Shown: positions 1 to 6,436, counted from the first letter of the stretch. The stretch: DNA of 13,056 nt from an uncultured Holophagaceae bacterium (GCA_903927605.1 CAIYNT010000227.1:1-13056), one strand, 5' to 3'. Notes: generated from the sequence alone by a model not told the origin. Translations and numbers: made by a program.

Positions 1-747
1 CTGGTGACGGGCCCCACGGGCTCGGGCAAGACCAACACCCTCTACTCCTCCATCGCCAAGCTCAACACCGTCGACACCAACATCATGACGGCCGAGGATC
101 CCGTGGAGTTCAACTTCCCGGGCATCAACCAGGTCCAGATGAAGGAGCAGATCGGCCTCAACTTCGCGGCCGCGCTGAGGTCCTTCCTCCGGCAGGACCC
201 GAACATCATCCTCGTGGGCGAGATCCGGGACTTCGAGACAGCGGAGATCGCCATCAAGGCGAGCCTCACGGGCCACCTGGTGCTGTCGACCCTCCACACC
301 AACGACGCGCCCAGCACCATCAACCGCCTCATGAACATGGGCGTGGAACCCTTCCTGGTGGCCACCTCCGTCAACATCATCTGTGCCCAGCGCCTGGTGC
401 GCCGCCTCTGTATCAACTGCAAGATGGTGGATCCCCACCATCAGCCCGAGGAGGCCCTCTACAAGGTCGGCTTCACGCCCGAGGAAGTGCAGCGGGGGAT
501 CACCTTCTACAAGCCCGTGGGCTGCGACATCTGCAACAAGCGCGGCTACAAGGGGCGCGTGGGGCTCTACGAAGTCCTTGAGATGTCCGAGACCCTCAAG
601 GACATGATCCTCACCGGCGCCTCCGCCATCGAGATCCGCGAGCAGGGCCAGAAGGAAGGCATGATCACCCTGCGCCGCTCCGGCTGCCGCAAGGTCCTGG
701 ATGGCGTCACCACCATCGAAGAGATCATCCGAGAAACCGTGTTGTAG
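1..747 (+). CDS. pilB: Type IV pilus extension ATPase PilB, C-terminal part (5' end outside window)
   Basis: The reading frame is open from base 1, so this is the last 248 residues of a larger protein (PilB is usually about 560-570 aa). PilB is the cytoplasmic hexameric ATPase that powers pilin insertion at the inner-membrane PilC platform. Seen here: Walker A GPTGSGKT at fragment residues 4-11, the Asp box AEDPVEF at 31-37, Walker [10 protein letters not shown] at 66-74, the His box [11 protein letters not shown] at 90-100, and two CxxC pairs (C137/C140 and C175/C178). That tetracysteine zinc site belongs to the PilB/GspE branch and is absent from PilT. GspE of a type II secretion system is the main alternative, but the pilT and pilC neighbours favour PilB. 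It ends with TAG 11 bp before the pilT ATG, so the two are probably co-transcribed. Confidence 0.95.
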   Translation: MVTGPTGSGKTNTLYSSIAKLNTVDTNIMTAEDPVEFNFPGINQVQMKEQIGLNFAAALRSFLRQDPNIILVGEIRDFETAEIAIKASLTGHLVLSTLHTNDAPSTINRLMNMGVEPFLVATSVNIICAQRLVRRLCINCKMVDPHHQPEEALYKVGFTPEEVQRGITFYKPVGCDICNKRGYKGRVGLYEVLEMSETLKDMILTGASAIEIREQGQKEGMITLRRSGCRKVLDGVTTIEEIIRETVL

Positions 748-758
748 ATGAGGCTCTC

Positions 759-1940
759 ATGAGCGAAGTCGGCGCCAGTTACGTTGCCCCCCTGCAGCAG
801 CTCCTGAAGACCATGGTGGAGTACGGGGGCACGGACCTGCACATCACGACGGAATCGGCCCCCCAGATCCGCATCGACGGGCGCATGGTGCCCCTGAAGC
901 TGCCGCCCCTGGACGCGGCCCAGACCCGCTGGCTTTGCTACGGTGTGATGACCGACCAGCAGAAGCACCGGCTCGAGGAGGACCTCGAGGTGGACTTCTC
1001 CTTCGGCCTCCAGGGCGTGGCCCGCTTCAGGGCCAACGTGTTCAACCAGCGGGGCGCCACGGCCGGGGTCTTCCGGACCATCCCCGAGCAGATCCGCACC
1101 TTCGAGCAGCTGGGCCTGCCCCCCGCCATCCAGTCCCTCTGCGACAAGCCCCGGGGCCTGGTGCTGGTGACCGGCGTGACCGGCTCGGGCAAGTCCACCA
1201 CCCTGGCGGCCATGGTGGACAAGATCAATTCCGAGGATCCGGTGCACATTCTCACCATCGAGGACCCCGTGGAGTACGTCCACAAGCACAAGCGGGCCCT
1301 GGTGAACCAGCGGGAGATCCACGCGGATACCCACAGTTTCAAGAAGGCCATGCGCTCCGCCCTGCGCCAGGATCCCGACGTGGTGCTGGTGGGCGAGATG
1401 CGCGACCTGGAGACCATCGAGTCCGCCCTCACCATCGCCGAGACCGGCCATCTCACCTTCGGCACCCTGCACACCAGCAGCACTGTCCAGACCATCAACC
1501 GCATCATCGACGTGTTCCCCGCCCACCAGCAGCCGCAGATCCGCGCTCAGCTCTCCCTGGTGCTGGAGGGCGTCATCTGCCAGAGCCTCATCCCCAAGGC
1601 CAGCGGCAAGGGCCGGGCCCTGGCCCTGGAGATCATGCTGCCCAATTCCGCCATCCGGAACCTCATCCGGGAGGACAAGATCCACCAGATCTACGGGGTG
1701 ATGCAGTCGGGCCAGTCCAAGTACGGGATGCAGACCTTCAACCAGAGCCTGTCGGACTTGGTGATGCGCAAGGATATCACGCAGGATCAGGCCCTCGAAT
1801 ACTCCTCCAACGTGGACGAATTGCGCGAGCTCATCAACCGGGGCGTCGGCGTCGGCGCCGCGGGTGGGCGGGCCGCAACGGCGCCCCCGACCGCCAATCC
1901 GGCCCTCGGTGGCCGGAACCCCAACATCAAGTACACCTAG
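759..1940 (+). CDS. pilT: Type IV pilus retraction ATPase PilT
   Basis: This 393-aa cytoplasmic ATPase drives pilus depolymerisation and twitching. Motifs in order: N-terminal DLHI (residues 26-29), Walker A GVTGSGKST (139-147), Asp box IEDPVEY (167-173), Walker B DPDVVLVGE (205-213), His box TGHLTFGTLHT (229-239), and the PilT hallmark AIRNLIRE (298-305), which retraction needs in studied PilT proteins. The zinc tetracysteine of PilB is absent, as expected. The ATG at 759 follows a GATGAGG-like ribosome site with sensible spacing. It lies 11 bp after pilB and 70 bp before pilC. The last 30 or so residues (about 362-393) form a Gly/Ala/Pro/Asn-rich tail beyond the usual PilT end (about 345-370 aa), probably disordered. 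PilU-type paralogues are an alternative, but the motif set fits PilT well. Confidence 0.96.
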   Translation: MSEVGASYVAPLQQLLKTMVEYGGTDLHITTESAPQIRIDGRMVPLKLPPLDAAQTRWLCYGVMTDQQKHRLEEDLEVDFSFGLQGVARFRANVFNQRGATAGVFRTIPEQIRTFEQLGLPPAIQSLCDKPRGLVLVTGVTGSGKSTTLAAMVDKINSEDPVHILTIEDPVEYVHKHKRALVNQREIHADTHSFKKAMRSALRQDPDVVLVGEMRDLETIESALTIAETGHLTFGTLHTSSTVQTINRIIDVFPAHQQPQIRAQLSLVLEGVICQSLIPKASGKGRALALEIMLPNSAIRNLIREDKIHQIYGVMQSGQSKYGMQTFNQSLSDLVMRKDITQDQALEYSSNVDELRELINRGVGVGAAGGRAATAPPTANPALGGRNPNIKYT

Positions 1941-2010
1941 GACTTCTCTGCTGCCGCATTCCTGCCTATCCTGAAGGCACCGTTGAGTCCAGCCCATTGC
2001 CGAGGTCCGC

Positions 2011-3213
2011 ATGCCCGCTTATGCATGGAAAGGCAAGAACCGATTGGGGGAGGTGCAGGAGGGCGTCCTGGTGTCCAATTCCAGGGACGCCGCCGCCGCC
2101 ACCTTGAAGCGTAACGGCTTCGAGGTCATGAACGTCCGGCTCATGGCCGCCGCGGGGGGCCGTTCCCTCGGCAAGGTGCCCCCCAAGGATCTGGCCATCT
2201 TCACCCGGCAGTTCAGCGTGATGATCGATGCGGGACTGCCCCTGGTGCAGTGCCTGGAGATCCTGGGCGCCCAGCAGGCCCACAAGGGTTTCCAGCGCAT
2301 CATCGCATCCGTCCGGGAGGATGTGGAGAAGGGCTCCACCCTCCAGACCGCCCTGTCCAAGCACCCCAAGGCCTTCAACGACCTCTTCGTGAACATGGTG
2401 GGCGCTGGAGAAAGCGGCGGCATTCTCGACGTCATCCTCCAGCGGCTGTCGGGCTACATCGAAAAATCCGTAAAATTGACCGCCAAGGTGAAGAGCGCCA
2501 TGACCTATCCCGTGGCGGTGATCTCGATCGCCATCGCCGTCGTGGTGGTCATCATGGTCAAGGTCATTCCGGTGTTTTCGGCCATGTATTCAGGCATGGG
2601 CAGCAAGTTGCCCTATCCCACCATCGTTTGCATCGCCATCTCGAACGTCATCATCAACTACTGGTGGTTGTTGATCATATCGATCGGGATCGTGGTGGTG
2701 GGCCTTCGCCAGTATTACGCCACGCCCGTGGGACGACTCCAGATCGATACCGTAATGCTGAAGATCCCCGTCCTGGGGGACGTGCTGCGCAAGGTGGCCG
2801 TGGCCCGGTTCTGCCGGACCCTGGGCACCCTCATCAGCTCCGGCGTGCCCATCCTCGAGGGCATGGACATCACCGCCAAGACCTCCGGCAACATGGTGAT
2901 TCAGAACGCCATCCTGAAGTCCAAGGACGCCGTGGAGCAGGGCCGCAACATCGCCACTCCCATGGCGGAAACCAAGGTGTTTCCCCCCATGGTGGTGCAG
3001 ATGGTGGGGGTGGGCGAAGCTACGGGTGCCCTGGACGCCATGCTATCCAAGGTGGCTGATTTCTACGAGGACGAGGTGGACAACGCCGTGGCCTCCATGA
3101 CCAGCCTCATGGAGCCCATCATGATCGCCGTCCTGGGCGTCATCGTGGGGTTCATCGTGATCGCCATGTACATGCCTATCTTCGGCATGGCGGCCGCCTT
3201 CGACAAGAGTTGA
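2011..3213 (+). CDS. pilC: Type IV pilus inner-membrane platform protein PilC
   Basis: This 400-aa protein of the PilC/GspF family is the inner-membrane platform on which PilB adds and PilT removes pilin subunits. The length matches the family (about 400-410 aa). Two tandem T2SSF cytoplasmic domains are visible (about residues 64-187 and 266-390), each with the characteristic GAGE/GVGE turn (G131-E134 'GAGESGG' and G333-E336 'GVGEATG'). Hydrophobic segments lie at about 166-188, 205-231 and 367-390. The N-terminus 'MPAYAWKGKN' is the standard PilC opening. The ATG at 2011 is preceded by GAGG at 2002-2005. It is downstream of pilT and 49 bp upstream of a prepilin gene, in one direction, so it likely belongs to a pilBTC-pilin operon. 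Confidence 0.96.
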   Translation: MPAYAWKGKNRLGEVQEGVLVSNSRDAAAATLKRNGFEVMNVRLMAAAGGRSLGKVPPKDLAIFTRQFSVMIDAGLPLVQCLEILGAQQAHKGFQRIIASVREDVEKGSTLQTALSKHPKAFNDLFVNMVGAGESGGILDVILQRLSGYIEKSVKLTAKVKSAMTYPVAVISIAIAVVVVIMVKVIPVFSAMYSGMGSKLPYPTIVCIAISNVIINYWWLLIISIGIVVVGLRQYYATPVGRLQIDTVMLKIPVLGDVLRKVAVARFCRTLGTLISSGVPILEGMDITAKTSGNMVIQNAILKSKDAVEQGRNIATPMAETKVFPPMVVQMVGVGEATGALDAMLSKVADFYEDEVDNAVASMTSLMEPIMIAVLGVIVGFIVIAMYMPIFGMAAAFDKS

Positions 3214-3262
3214 GGGCCGATTGGCCAGTGAATTGCATCCCATTGGGGTTCGGGAGGTCATG

Positions 3263-3688
3263 ATGAAACGGACAACGAAGGGTTTCAGCTTTATCGAAGT
3301 GCTGCTGGTGGTGGTGATCATTGGCATCCTGAGCGCCATCGCCATTCCGGCGCTCCTCGGTCAGAAGAGAAACGCCGACCTGGTGGGGGATGCCCAGCAG
3401 AACACCAAGGCGCTTCAGTTGATGTTGGAGACCAGCAAGGCCGACACCGGGATCTACGGGCCGGCGGGTGGGCCCTACACCTGGACGCCGCAGGCTGACG
3501 GCAGCTATGTCGCCAGTAACACGGCCATCGCCCCGATGTTCGGGGTCAAGGGCGGGTCGAATATGACCTATTCTCTGACGATCGCCAATGGGGGGCTCAC
3601 CTACACCCTGGAAGTCGATGACAACCGCCCCGGCCACGCCGGAAAGATCTACGTGGCCGATCAGACGGGGAAACAGGTCTATCCCTGA
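3263..3688 (+). CDS. Type IV prepilin-like protein at the end of the pilBTC operon
   Basis: A 141-aa class III prepilin. The short basic leader MKRTTKG is followed by FSFIEVLLVVVIIGILSAIA: predicted PilD cleavage after G7, Phe at +1 and Glu at +5 of the mature protein, then the hydrophobic alpha-1 helix. An in-frame ATG also lies at 3260, but GGAGG at 3253-3257 sits 5 nt from the second ATG and only 2 nt from the first, so 3263 is chosen. The globular part (residues 40-141) lacks cysteine and is rich in Gly, Tyr and Thr, unlike the four pilins on the other strand; the FSFIEV start also differs from their FTLIEL/FTLVEL. It may be a second structural pilin or a minor pilin; the sequence does not decide. 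A hairpin follows the stop. Confidence 0.88.
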   Translation: MKRTTKGFSFIEVLLVVVIIGILSAIAIPALLGQKRNADLVGDAQQNTKALQLMLETSKADTGIYGPAGGPYTWTPQADGSYVASNTAIAPMFGVKGGSNMTYSLTIANGGLTYTLEVDDNRPGHAGKIYVADQTGKQVYP

Positions 3689-3709
3689 GGAAAGGCCTCA
3701 CGCCTTTCT
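3689..3709 (+). terminator. Short hairpin after the pilBTC-pilin operon
   Basis: GAAAGGC (3690-3696) and GCCTTTC (3702-3708) form a 7-bp stem with a 5-nt loop, one base after the TGA of the prepilin gene. The outer G3689/T3709 pair may extend it. It lies between convergent genes and is symmetric, but there is no clear U-tract on either side, so it may only partly terminate or may protect the mRNA 3' end. Confidence 0.4.
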
Positions 3710-3764
3710 GTCCTGCCAGCGGACGCCCTCCGTCGGACGACTGCCGTCCTGGGGCCATGGGGTC

Positions 3765-4199
3765 CTATTCGACGGGGACGTTCGACATGGAGAGGGGCAC
3801 GGCCGTGCCCTGGTGCTTGTAGCTCACGGTGATCATGTTGGTGGGATTGCCGTTGGTGTCGTTCTGCTGGCCCGCCAGCATCCCAACTTCGCCATCGTTG
3901 GTGGCGGTCCCGGCCACGACGGCCGTGACGGTCGGCTTGTAGGCGTTCTTGCAACGGGGAAAGGTGAAGTTAGGAAGGGCCTGCACGTAGGCGATGACTG
4001 CGGCCGGGTTGGCCCCGCTCATCATCTTGGAGGCCGCCCCGCACTCCGAGACCACGGACTGGGCCATGGCTTCCGTGGCCTTCTCCCGCGCGCTTTCCCG
4101 GTTGCCCATGAGCACGGGGATGGTGATGGCGGAAATGATGCCGATGATGGCCAGCACCAGGAGCAGTTCGACGAGGGTGAAGCCCGACTGCCGACGCAT
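3765..4199 (-). CDS. Type IV prepilin, two-cysteine paralogue C
   Basis: A 144-aa prepilin. The leader MRRQSG is cut before FTLVELLLVLAIIGIISA, with Glu at mature +5. Two cysteines (C53 and C83, in 'SECG' and 'FPRCKNAY') match those in the two neighbouring paralogues and probably form a disulfide. The C-terminus SNVPVE is also shared. It is the most divergent of the three (IPVLMGNRESAREK where the others have IPALLGQKERANQK). The ATG at 4199 is fixed by AGGAGG at 4204-4209, 4 nt upstream; a longer frame to 4397 has no leader logic. It is convergent with the pilBTC-pilin operon, with 76 bp between the stops. A possible terminator separates it from the next pilin upstream, so its promoter is uncertain. 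Probably a structural pilin, major or alternative. Confidence 0.9.
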   Translation of the reverse strand: MRRQSGFTLVELLLVLAIIGIISAITIPVLMGNRESAREKATEAMAQSVVSECGAASKMMSGANPAAVIAYVQALPNFTFPRCKNAYKPTVTAVVAGTATNDGEVGMLAGQQNDTNGNPTNMITVSYKHQGTAVPLSMSNVPVE

Positions 4200-4236
4200 G
4201 ACGCCTCCTGAAGAACTGGACTGGGATGTCCCTGCC

Positions 4237-4262
4237 GGGCCCGCCGGAACACCGGCGGGTCC
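4237..4262. repeat. GC-rich inverted repeat in the leader of pilin C
   Basis: GGGCCCGCCGG (4237-4247) and CCGGCGGGTCC (4252-4262) form an 11-bp stem with a 4-nt loop. One position is a G-U wobble when read as plus RNA and an A-C mismatch as minus RNA. It lies 38-63 nt upstream of the pilin start at 4199, in the probable 5' leader. No U-tract follows, so an intrinsic terminator is unlikely; it could be an mRNA-stability or pausing hairpin. Confidence 0.4.
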
Positions 4263-4346
4263 ACCCTGATCATGCGCCGGTTGGCGCGGGGCCGAGCAGG
4301 TTTCGGCGGGGAATCGGCCGGGGTCGCCGTCCGCCATGGGAATGCA

Positions 4347-4386
4347 GAACAACGCCCAAGCCTCCGAAGGGATCGGGACTTGGGCG
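4347..4386 (-). terminator. Possible intrinsic terminator after pilin B
   Basis: On the minus strand, CGCCCAAG (4386-4379) and CTTGGGCG (4360-4353) make an 8-bp stem around an 18-nt loop, 24 nt after the stop codon of the 4410-4847 pilin. It is followed by TTGTTC, a weak U-rich tail. The position after a gene supports termination; the long loop and impure tail make it uncertain. Confidence 0.42.
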
Positions 4387-4409
4387 GGGCGGATCATCGA
4401 ATCGCGCGG

Positions 4410-4847
4410 CTACTCGACCGGGACGTTGGCCATGGCCACGGAGCCGGCCGAGGCACCGTGCTGGTAGCTCACGGTAATGACGTTGACGTTGGCCCCATTG
4501 GCATCCACCTGGACGGCGTCCACCATGCCCACTTCCCCGTTGTTGCCGGCGGCCGTGCCGTTGATCAGGGCCGTGATGGTCGGGTTGTAGGCGTTCTTGC
4601 AGCGGGGGAACGTGAAGTTGGGCAGGCCGGCCACATAGATCCTGACTGTTCCCGTGGCGGCGGCATTCATGAGCTTGGCGGCGGAAGTGCACTCGGCCAC
4701 CACGGACTGGGCCGTGGCCTCGGTGGCCTTCTGGTTGGCCCGTTCCTTCTGGCCCAGGAGGGCCGGAATGGCGATGGCGGAGATGATGCCGATGATGGCG
4801 AGGACCAGCAGCAGCTCAATGAGGGTGAAGCCTTGTTGCTTGTTCAT
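4410..4847 (-). CDS. Type IV prepilin, two-cysteine paralogue B
   Basis: A 145-aa prepilin. The leader MNKQQG is cut before FTLIELLLVLAIIGIISAIA, with Glu at mature +5. Cysteines C53 ('AECTS') and C83 ('FPRCKNAY') are conserved with the neighbours, and the protein ends in ANVPVE. By eye it is about 87% identical (126/145) to the pilin at 4985-5422 without gaps; differences cluster in residues 63-70 and 95-105, where variable surface loops would be expected. The ATG at 4847 has GGAG at 4853-4856, 5 nt away. The 137-bp gap to pilin A shows no terminator with a U-tract and no clear promoter that I can see, so read-through from the pilin A promoter is possible. Likely a major or alternative pilin subunit arising by tandem duplication. 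Confidence 0.92.
   Translation of the reverse strand: MNKQQGFTLIELLLVLAIIGIISAIAIPALLGQKERANQKATEATAQSVVAECTSAAKLMNAAATGTVRIYVAGLPNFTFPRCKNAYNPTITALINGTAAGNNGEVGMVDAVQVDANGANVNVITVSYQHGASAGSVAMANVPVE
4588..4638 (-). repeat. 51-bp block identical between pilins B and A (copy in B)
   Basis: This block matches 5163-5213 base for base and encodes the 'YVAGLPNFTFPRCKNAY' core around the second cysteine. It is the longest exact match I found between the two tandem pilin genes, about 575 bp apart in the same orientation. It is a possible site for gene conversion or unequal crossing-over. Confidence 0.85.
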
Positions 4848-4984
4848 GGATGCTCCAAGGAGGCGATGGGAATGACCATTGTTTGAATCTCGGCAACACA
4901 ACACTATCCGCCCCGAATGGACGGTGGGATGAATCTGGGACGTGCACGATCGGACACTCGGTCTGAGCCCCGGGTTGAACTGGC

Positions 4985-5422
4985 CTACTCGACGGGGACG
5001 TTGGCCATGGCCACGGAGCCGCCGGAGGCGCCGTGCTGGTAGCTCACGGTGATGACATTGACGGCTACCCCGTTGGCATCGTTCTGGACGGCATCCACCA
5101 TGCCCACCTGGCCATTGGCAGCGGCGGCGGCGCCGTTCTGCAGGGCCGTAATGGTGGGGGTATAGGCGTTCTTGCAGCGGGGGAACGTGAAGTTGGGCAG
5201 GCCGGCCACATAGCCCCGGACCAGAACCGTGGTGGCGGCATTCATGAGCTTGGCGGAGGAGGTGCACTCGGAGACGACCGACTGGGCCGTGGCTTCGGTG
5301 GCCTTCTGGTTGGCCCGCTCCTTCTGGCCCAGGAGGGCCGGGATGGCGATGGCCGAGATGATGCCGATGATGGCGAGGACGAGCAGCAGCTCGATGAGGG
5401 TGAAACCGGCTTGGCGCTTCAT
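4985..5422 (-). CDS. Type IV prepilin, two-cysteine paralogue A
   Basis: A 145-aa prepilin. The leader MKRQAG is cut before FTLIELLLVLAIIGIISAIA, with Glu at mature +5. Conserved cysteines are C53 ('SECTS') and C83 ('FPRCKNAY'), and the C-terminus ANVPVE is shared with pilin B. The ATG at 5422 follows GGAGG (5427-5431) by 4 nt; the frame continues upstream to 5509, but that part crosses the predicted promoter and has no leader features. A sigma-54-like element lies at 5472-5486, and an intrinsic terminator just beyond it isolates the gene from the 5589-6077 pilin. It is the first gene of a possible A-B unit. The protein is typical in size for a Gram-negative T4P major pilin; which of the five pilins is the main fibre subunit cannot be told from sequence. 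Confidence 0.92.
   Translation of the reverse strand: MKRQAGFTLIELLLVLAIIGIISAIAIPALLGQKERANQKATEATAQSVVSECTSSAKLMNAATTVLVRGYVAGLPNFTFPRCKNAYTPTITALQNGAAAAANGQVGMVDAVQNDANGVAVNVITVSYQHGASGGSVAMANVPVE
5163..5213 (-). repeat. 51-bp block identical between pilins A and B (copy in A)
   Basis: This is the partner of the block at 4588-4638, identical over all 51 positions. The flanks diverge immediately (A versus G on one side, C versus A on the other). Confidence 0.85.
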
Positions 5423-5471
5423 GGGGCCTCCAGAGGGGTGAGTGGTGTAAAACCTTGCCATGAGAAATAAA

Positions 5472-5486
5472 GCAAAAAACGTGTCA
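5472..5486 (-). promoter_or_regulatory. Sigma-54-like promoter of pilin A
   Basis: The minus strand reads TGACACGTTTTTTGCT. This matches the sigma-54 consensus TGGCACG-N4-TTGCW at every fixed position except the second G of the -24 GG, with exact 4-nt spacing. Transcription would start near 5460, giving a leader of roughly 38 nt to the ATG at 5422 with its GGAGG. Pilin genes driven by RpoN and the PilS/PilR pair are established in Pseudomonas, Myxococcus and Geobacter; no pilR is in this window. Confidence 0.6.
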
Positions 5487-5529
5487 TTTCTCGACCGGGG
5501 CCAGTGCACCCCTGCAATCCAAGATGGCC

Positions 5530-5566
5530 AAAAAAACGCGAAGGGAAGCCGGGGCCTCCCTTCGCG
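5530..5566 (-). terminator. Intrinsic terminator after the 5589-6077 pilin
   Basis: A perfect 10-bp stem (5557-5566 with 5537-5546, CGCGAAGGGA/TCCCTTCGCG) has a 10-nt loop and is followed on the minus strand by seven T residues (5536-5530). It starts 22 nt after the TAG of the upstream pilin and ends 44 nt before the next predicted promoter. This is the clearest terminator in the window. Confidence 0.9.
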
Positions 5567-5588
5567 CGATCGAGGCCAGGAGGGTGGC

Positions 5589-6077
5589 CTACTCGATGGC
5601 GGTCACCTTGGTGACGATCATGTTGGCAGCCGCCCCCTGGGGGTTGGCGCAAAGCACGCCACCCTCGATGAAGCCGACGCCGCCCTGCCCGGGCACGACG
5701 ATGCCGAAGGCGGCCTGACCCAGGACTGTGGCGAGGCCCTGCGCTTCCAAGGTGGCCGAAGTGATGTCGGTAGCCTTGCCCGCGGTAACCGTGGTATTGA
5801 AGGCGGCCGTGGAGGGATCCCAGGGATTCTTGTCGGCACTGGTGTTCGCCAGGTAGGTGCCCAGGTCCTTGGGAATGGTCGTGCTGCCGGCTTCGCGGGC
5901 CTTGTCGTACTGGCCCACCAGGTCGCCCACGCGGCCCACCATGTTCTCGATGGAGGCCTTGTCCCGGGCGCGGGAGCGCTGGCTGAGCAGGGCGGGGATG
6001 GCGATGGCGCTGATGATGCCGATGATGGCAAGCACGAGCAGCAGTTCGATGAGGGTGAAGCCCTTCTGATTCTTCAT
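5589..6077 (-). CDS. Type IV prepilin (GspG/PilA-like), single cysteine
   Basis: A 162-aa prepilin. The leader MKNQKG is cut before FTLIELLLVLAIIGIISAIA, with Glu at mature +5. After residue 35 it shares little with the three two-cysteine pilins: one cysteine (C143), a 'YLANTSADKNPWDPSTAAF' stretch (75-93) reminiscent of the NPW region of GspG-like pilins, then a Gly/Ala/Val-rich C-terminus. The ATG at 6077 follows AGGAG (6085-6089) by 7 nt; the frame to 6143 would span the promoter. It has its own sigma-54-like promoter (6116-6130) and a strong intrinsic terminator (5530-5566), so it is a single-gene unit. A dedicated promoter and terminator make it a good candidate for the main pilin PilA, but a type II pseudopilin-like role cannot be excluded. 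Confidence 0.9.
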   Translation of the reverse strand: MKNQKGFTLIELLLVLAIIGIISAIAIPALLSQRSRARDKASIENMVGRVGDLVGQYDKAREAGSTTIPKDLGTYLANTSADKNPWDPSTAAFNTTVTAGKATDITSATLEAQGLATVLGQAAFGIVVPGQGGVGFIEGGVLCANPQGAAANMIVTKVTAIE

Positions 6078-6115
6078 GGGTGATCTCCTATGGGCGATGG
6101 CCGCAAGCAAAGGTA

Positions 6116-6130
6116 TCAAGCCCCGTGCCA
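6116..6130 (-). promoter_or_regulatory. Sigma-54-like promoter of the 5589-6077 pilin
   Basis: The minus strand reads TGGCACGGGGCTTGAT: a perfect -24 element TGGCACG, exact 4-nt spacing, and TTGAT in place of TTGCW at -12. Transcription would start near 6104, giving a leader of about 27 nt that contains AGGAG at 6085-6089. The -24 half overlaps the 10-bp palindrome GCCAATTGGC (6127-6136). The weak point is the -12 C, normally conserved. Confidence 0.6.
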
Positions 6131-6194
6131 ATTGGCTAGGCACGGCTGAAATGCCTCCATCCCAAGGGGCTGGATGGCCTGGCGGGAAGGCTGG

Positions 6195-6283
6195 CCCAGG
6201 GGTGGGTCCGACCCTGGCTTGGGGGACTGACGCGTTGGGTCAGCCCCGTGCTCCAATGCGTCCACCCTGGTCGCGCCCCTGGG
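6195..6283. repeat. Nested inverted repeats, possible structured element
   Basis: An outer stem CCCAGGGG (6195-6202) pairs with CCCCTGGG (6276-6283). Inside lie GGGT-CCG-ACCC (6204-6214) and a 9-bp hairpin GGGG(A)CTGAC / GTCAGCCCC (6222-6247, one bulged A, 7-nt loop). Such a multi-branched fold could be RNA on either strand or DNA binding sites. GC-rich sequence produces such stems easily by chance. Confidence 0.3.
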
Positions 6284-6408
6284 TTCATCTTGGCTAGGCA
6301 TTCGGCAACAGGGCCGAGAGCTCATCCTTTCCCGGCCCGGGGAGCATCAAGATTCCAGGTGTGCAGGGCTGGTTGGACCGCTGTCTGTCCCCAGTCCTGC
6401 CCCAAGGG

Positions 6409-6436
6409 TTGACACCAGGCCCCGTTGGTTTTTAGT
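6409..6436 (+). promoter_or_regulatory. Sigma-70-like promoter of the ABC exporter operon
   Basis: A perfect -35 TTGACA (6409-6414), a 16-bp spacer, and TTTAGT (6431-6436; four of six -10 positions). The AT-rich TTTTTAGTAAAAG patch stands out in a GC-rich setting. The start would fall near 6443, about 18 nt before the ATG at 6461. Confidence 0.5.

Noticed and set aside
567..2012. Long minus-strand open frame (481 codons) antisense to pilB and pilT
   Set aside because: Product is a His/Gly/Leu-rich shadow of high-GC coding sequence; pilT on the plus strand has all its motifs.
3260..3262. First of two adjacent ATG codons as start of the operon-end pilin
   Set aside because: It is only 2 nt from GGAGG; the ATG at 3263 has better spacing. 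The difference is one leader residue.
4344..4358. GG-N10-GC match (TGGGCGTTGTTCTGCA, minus strand) as a sigma-54 promoter for pilin C
   Set aside because: Only the GG and GC dinucleotides fit; the rest of the -24 box does not, the leader would be over 130 nt, and it overlaps the right arm of a probable terminator stem.
3689..6120. Pilin repeats as a CRISPR-like or phase-variation cassette
   Set aside because: Repeats are coding paralogues at gene spacing; there are no short regular repeats, invertase genes or inverted recombination sites.
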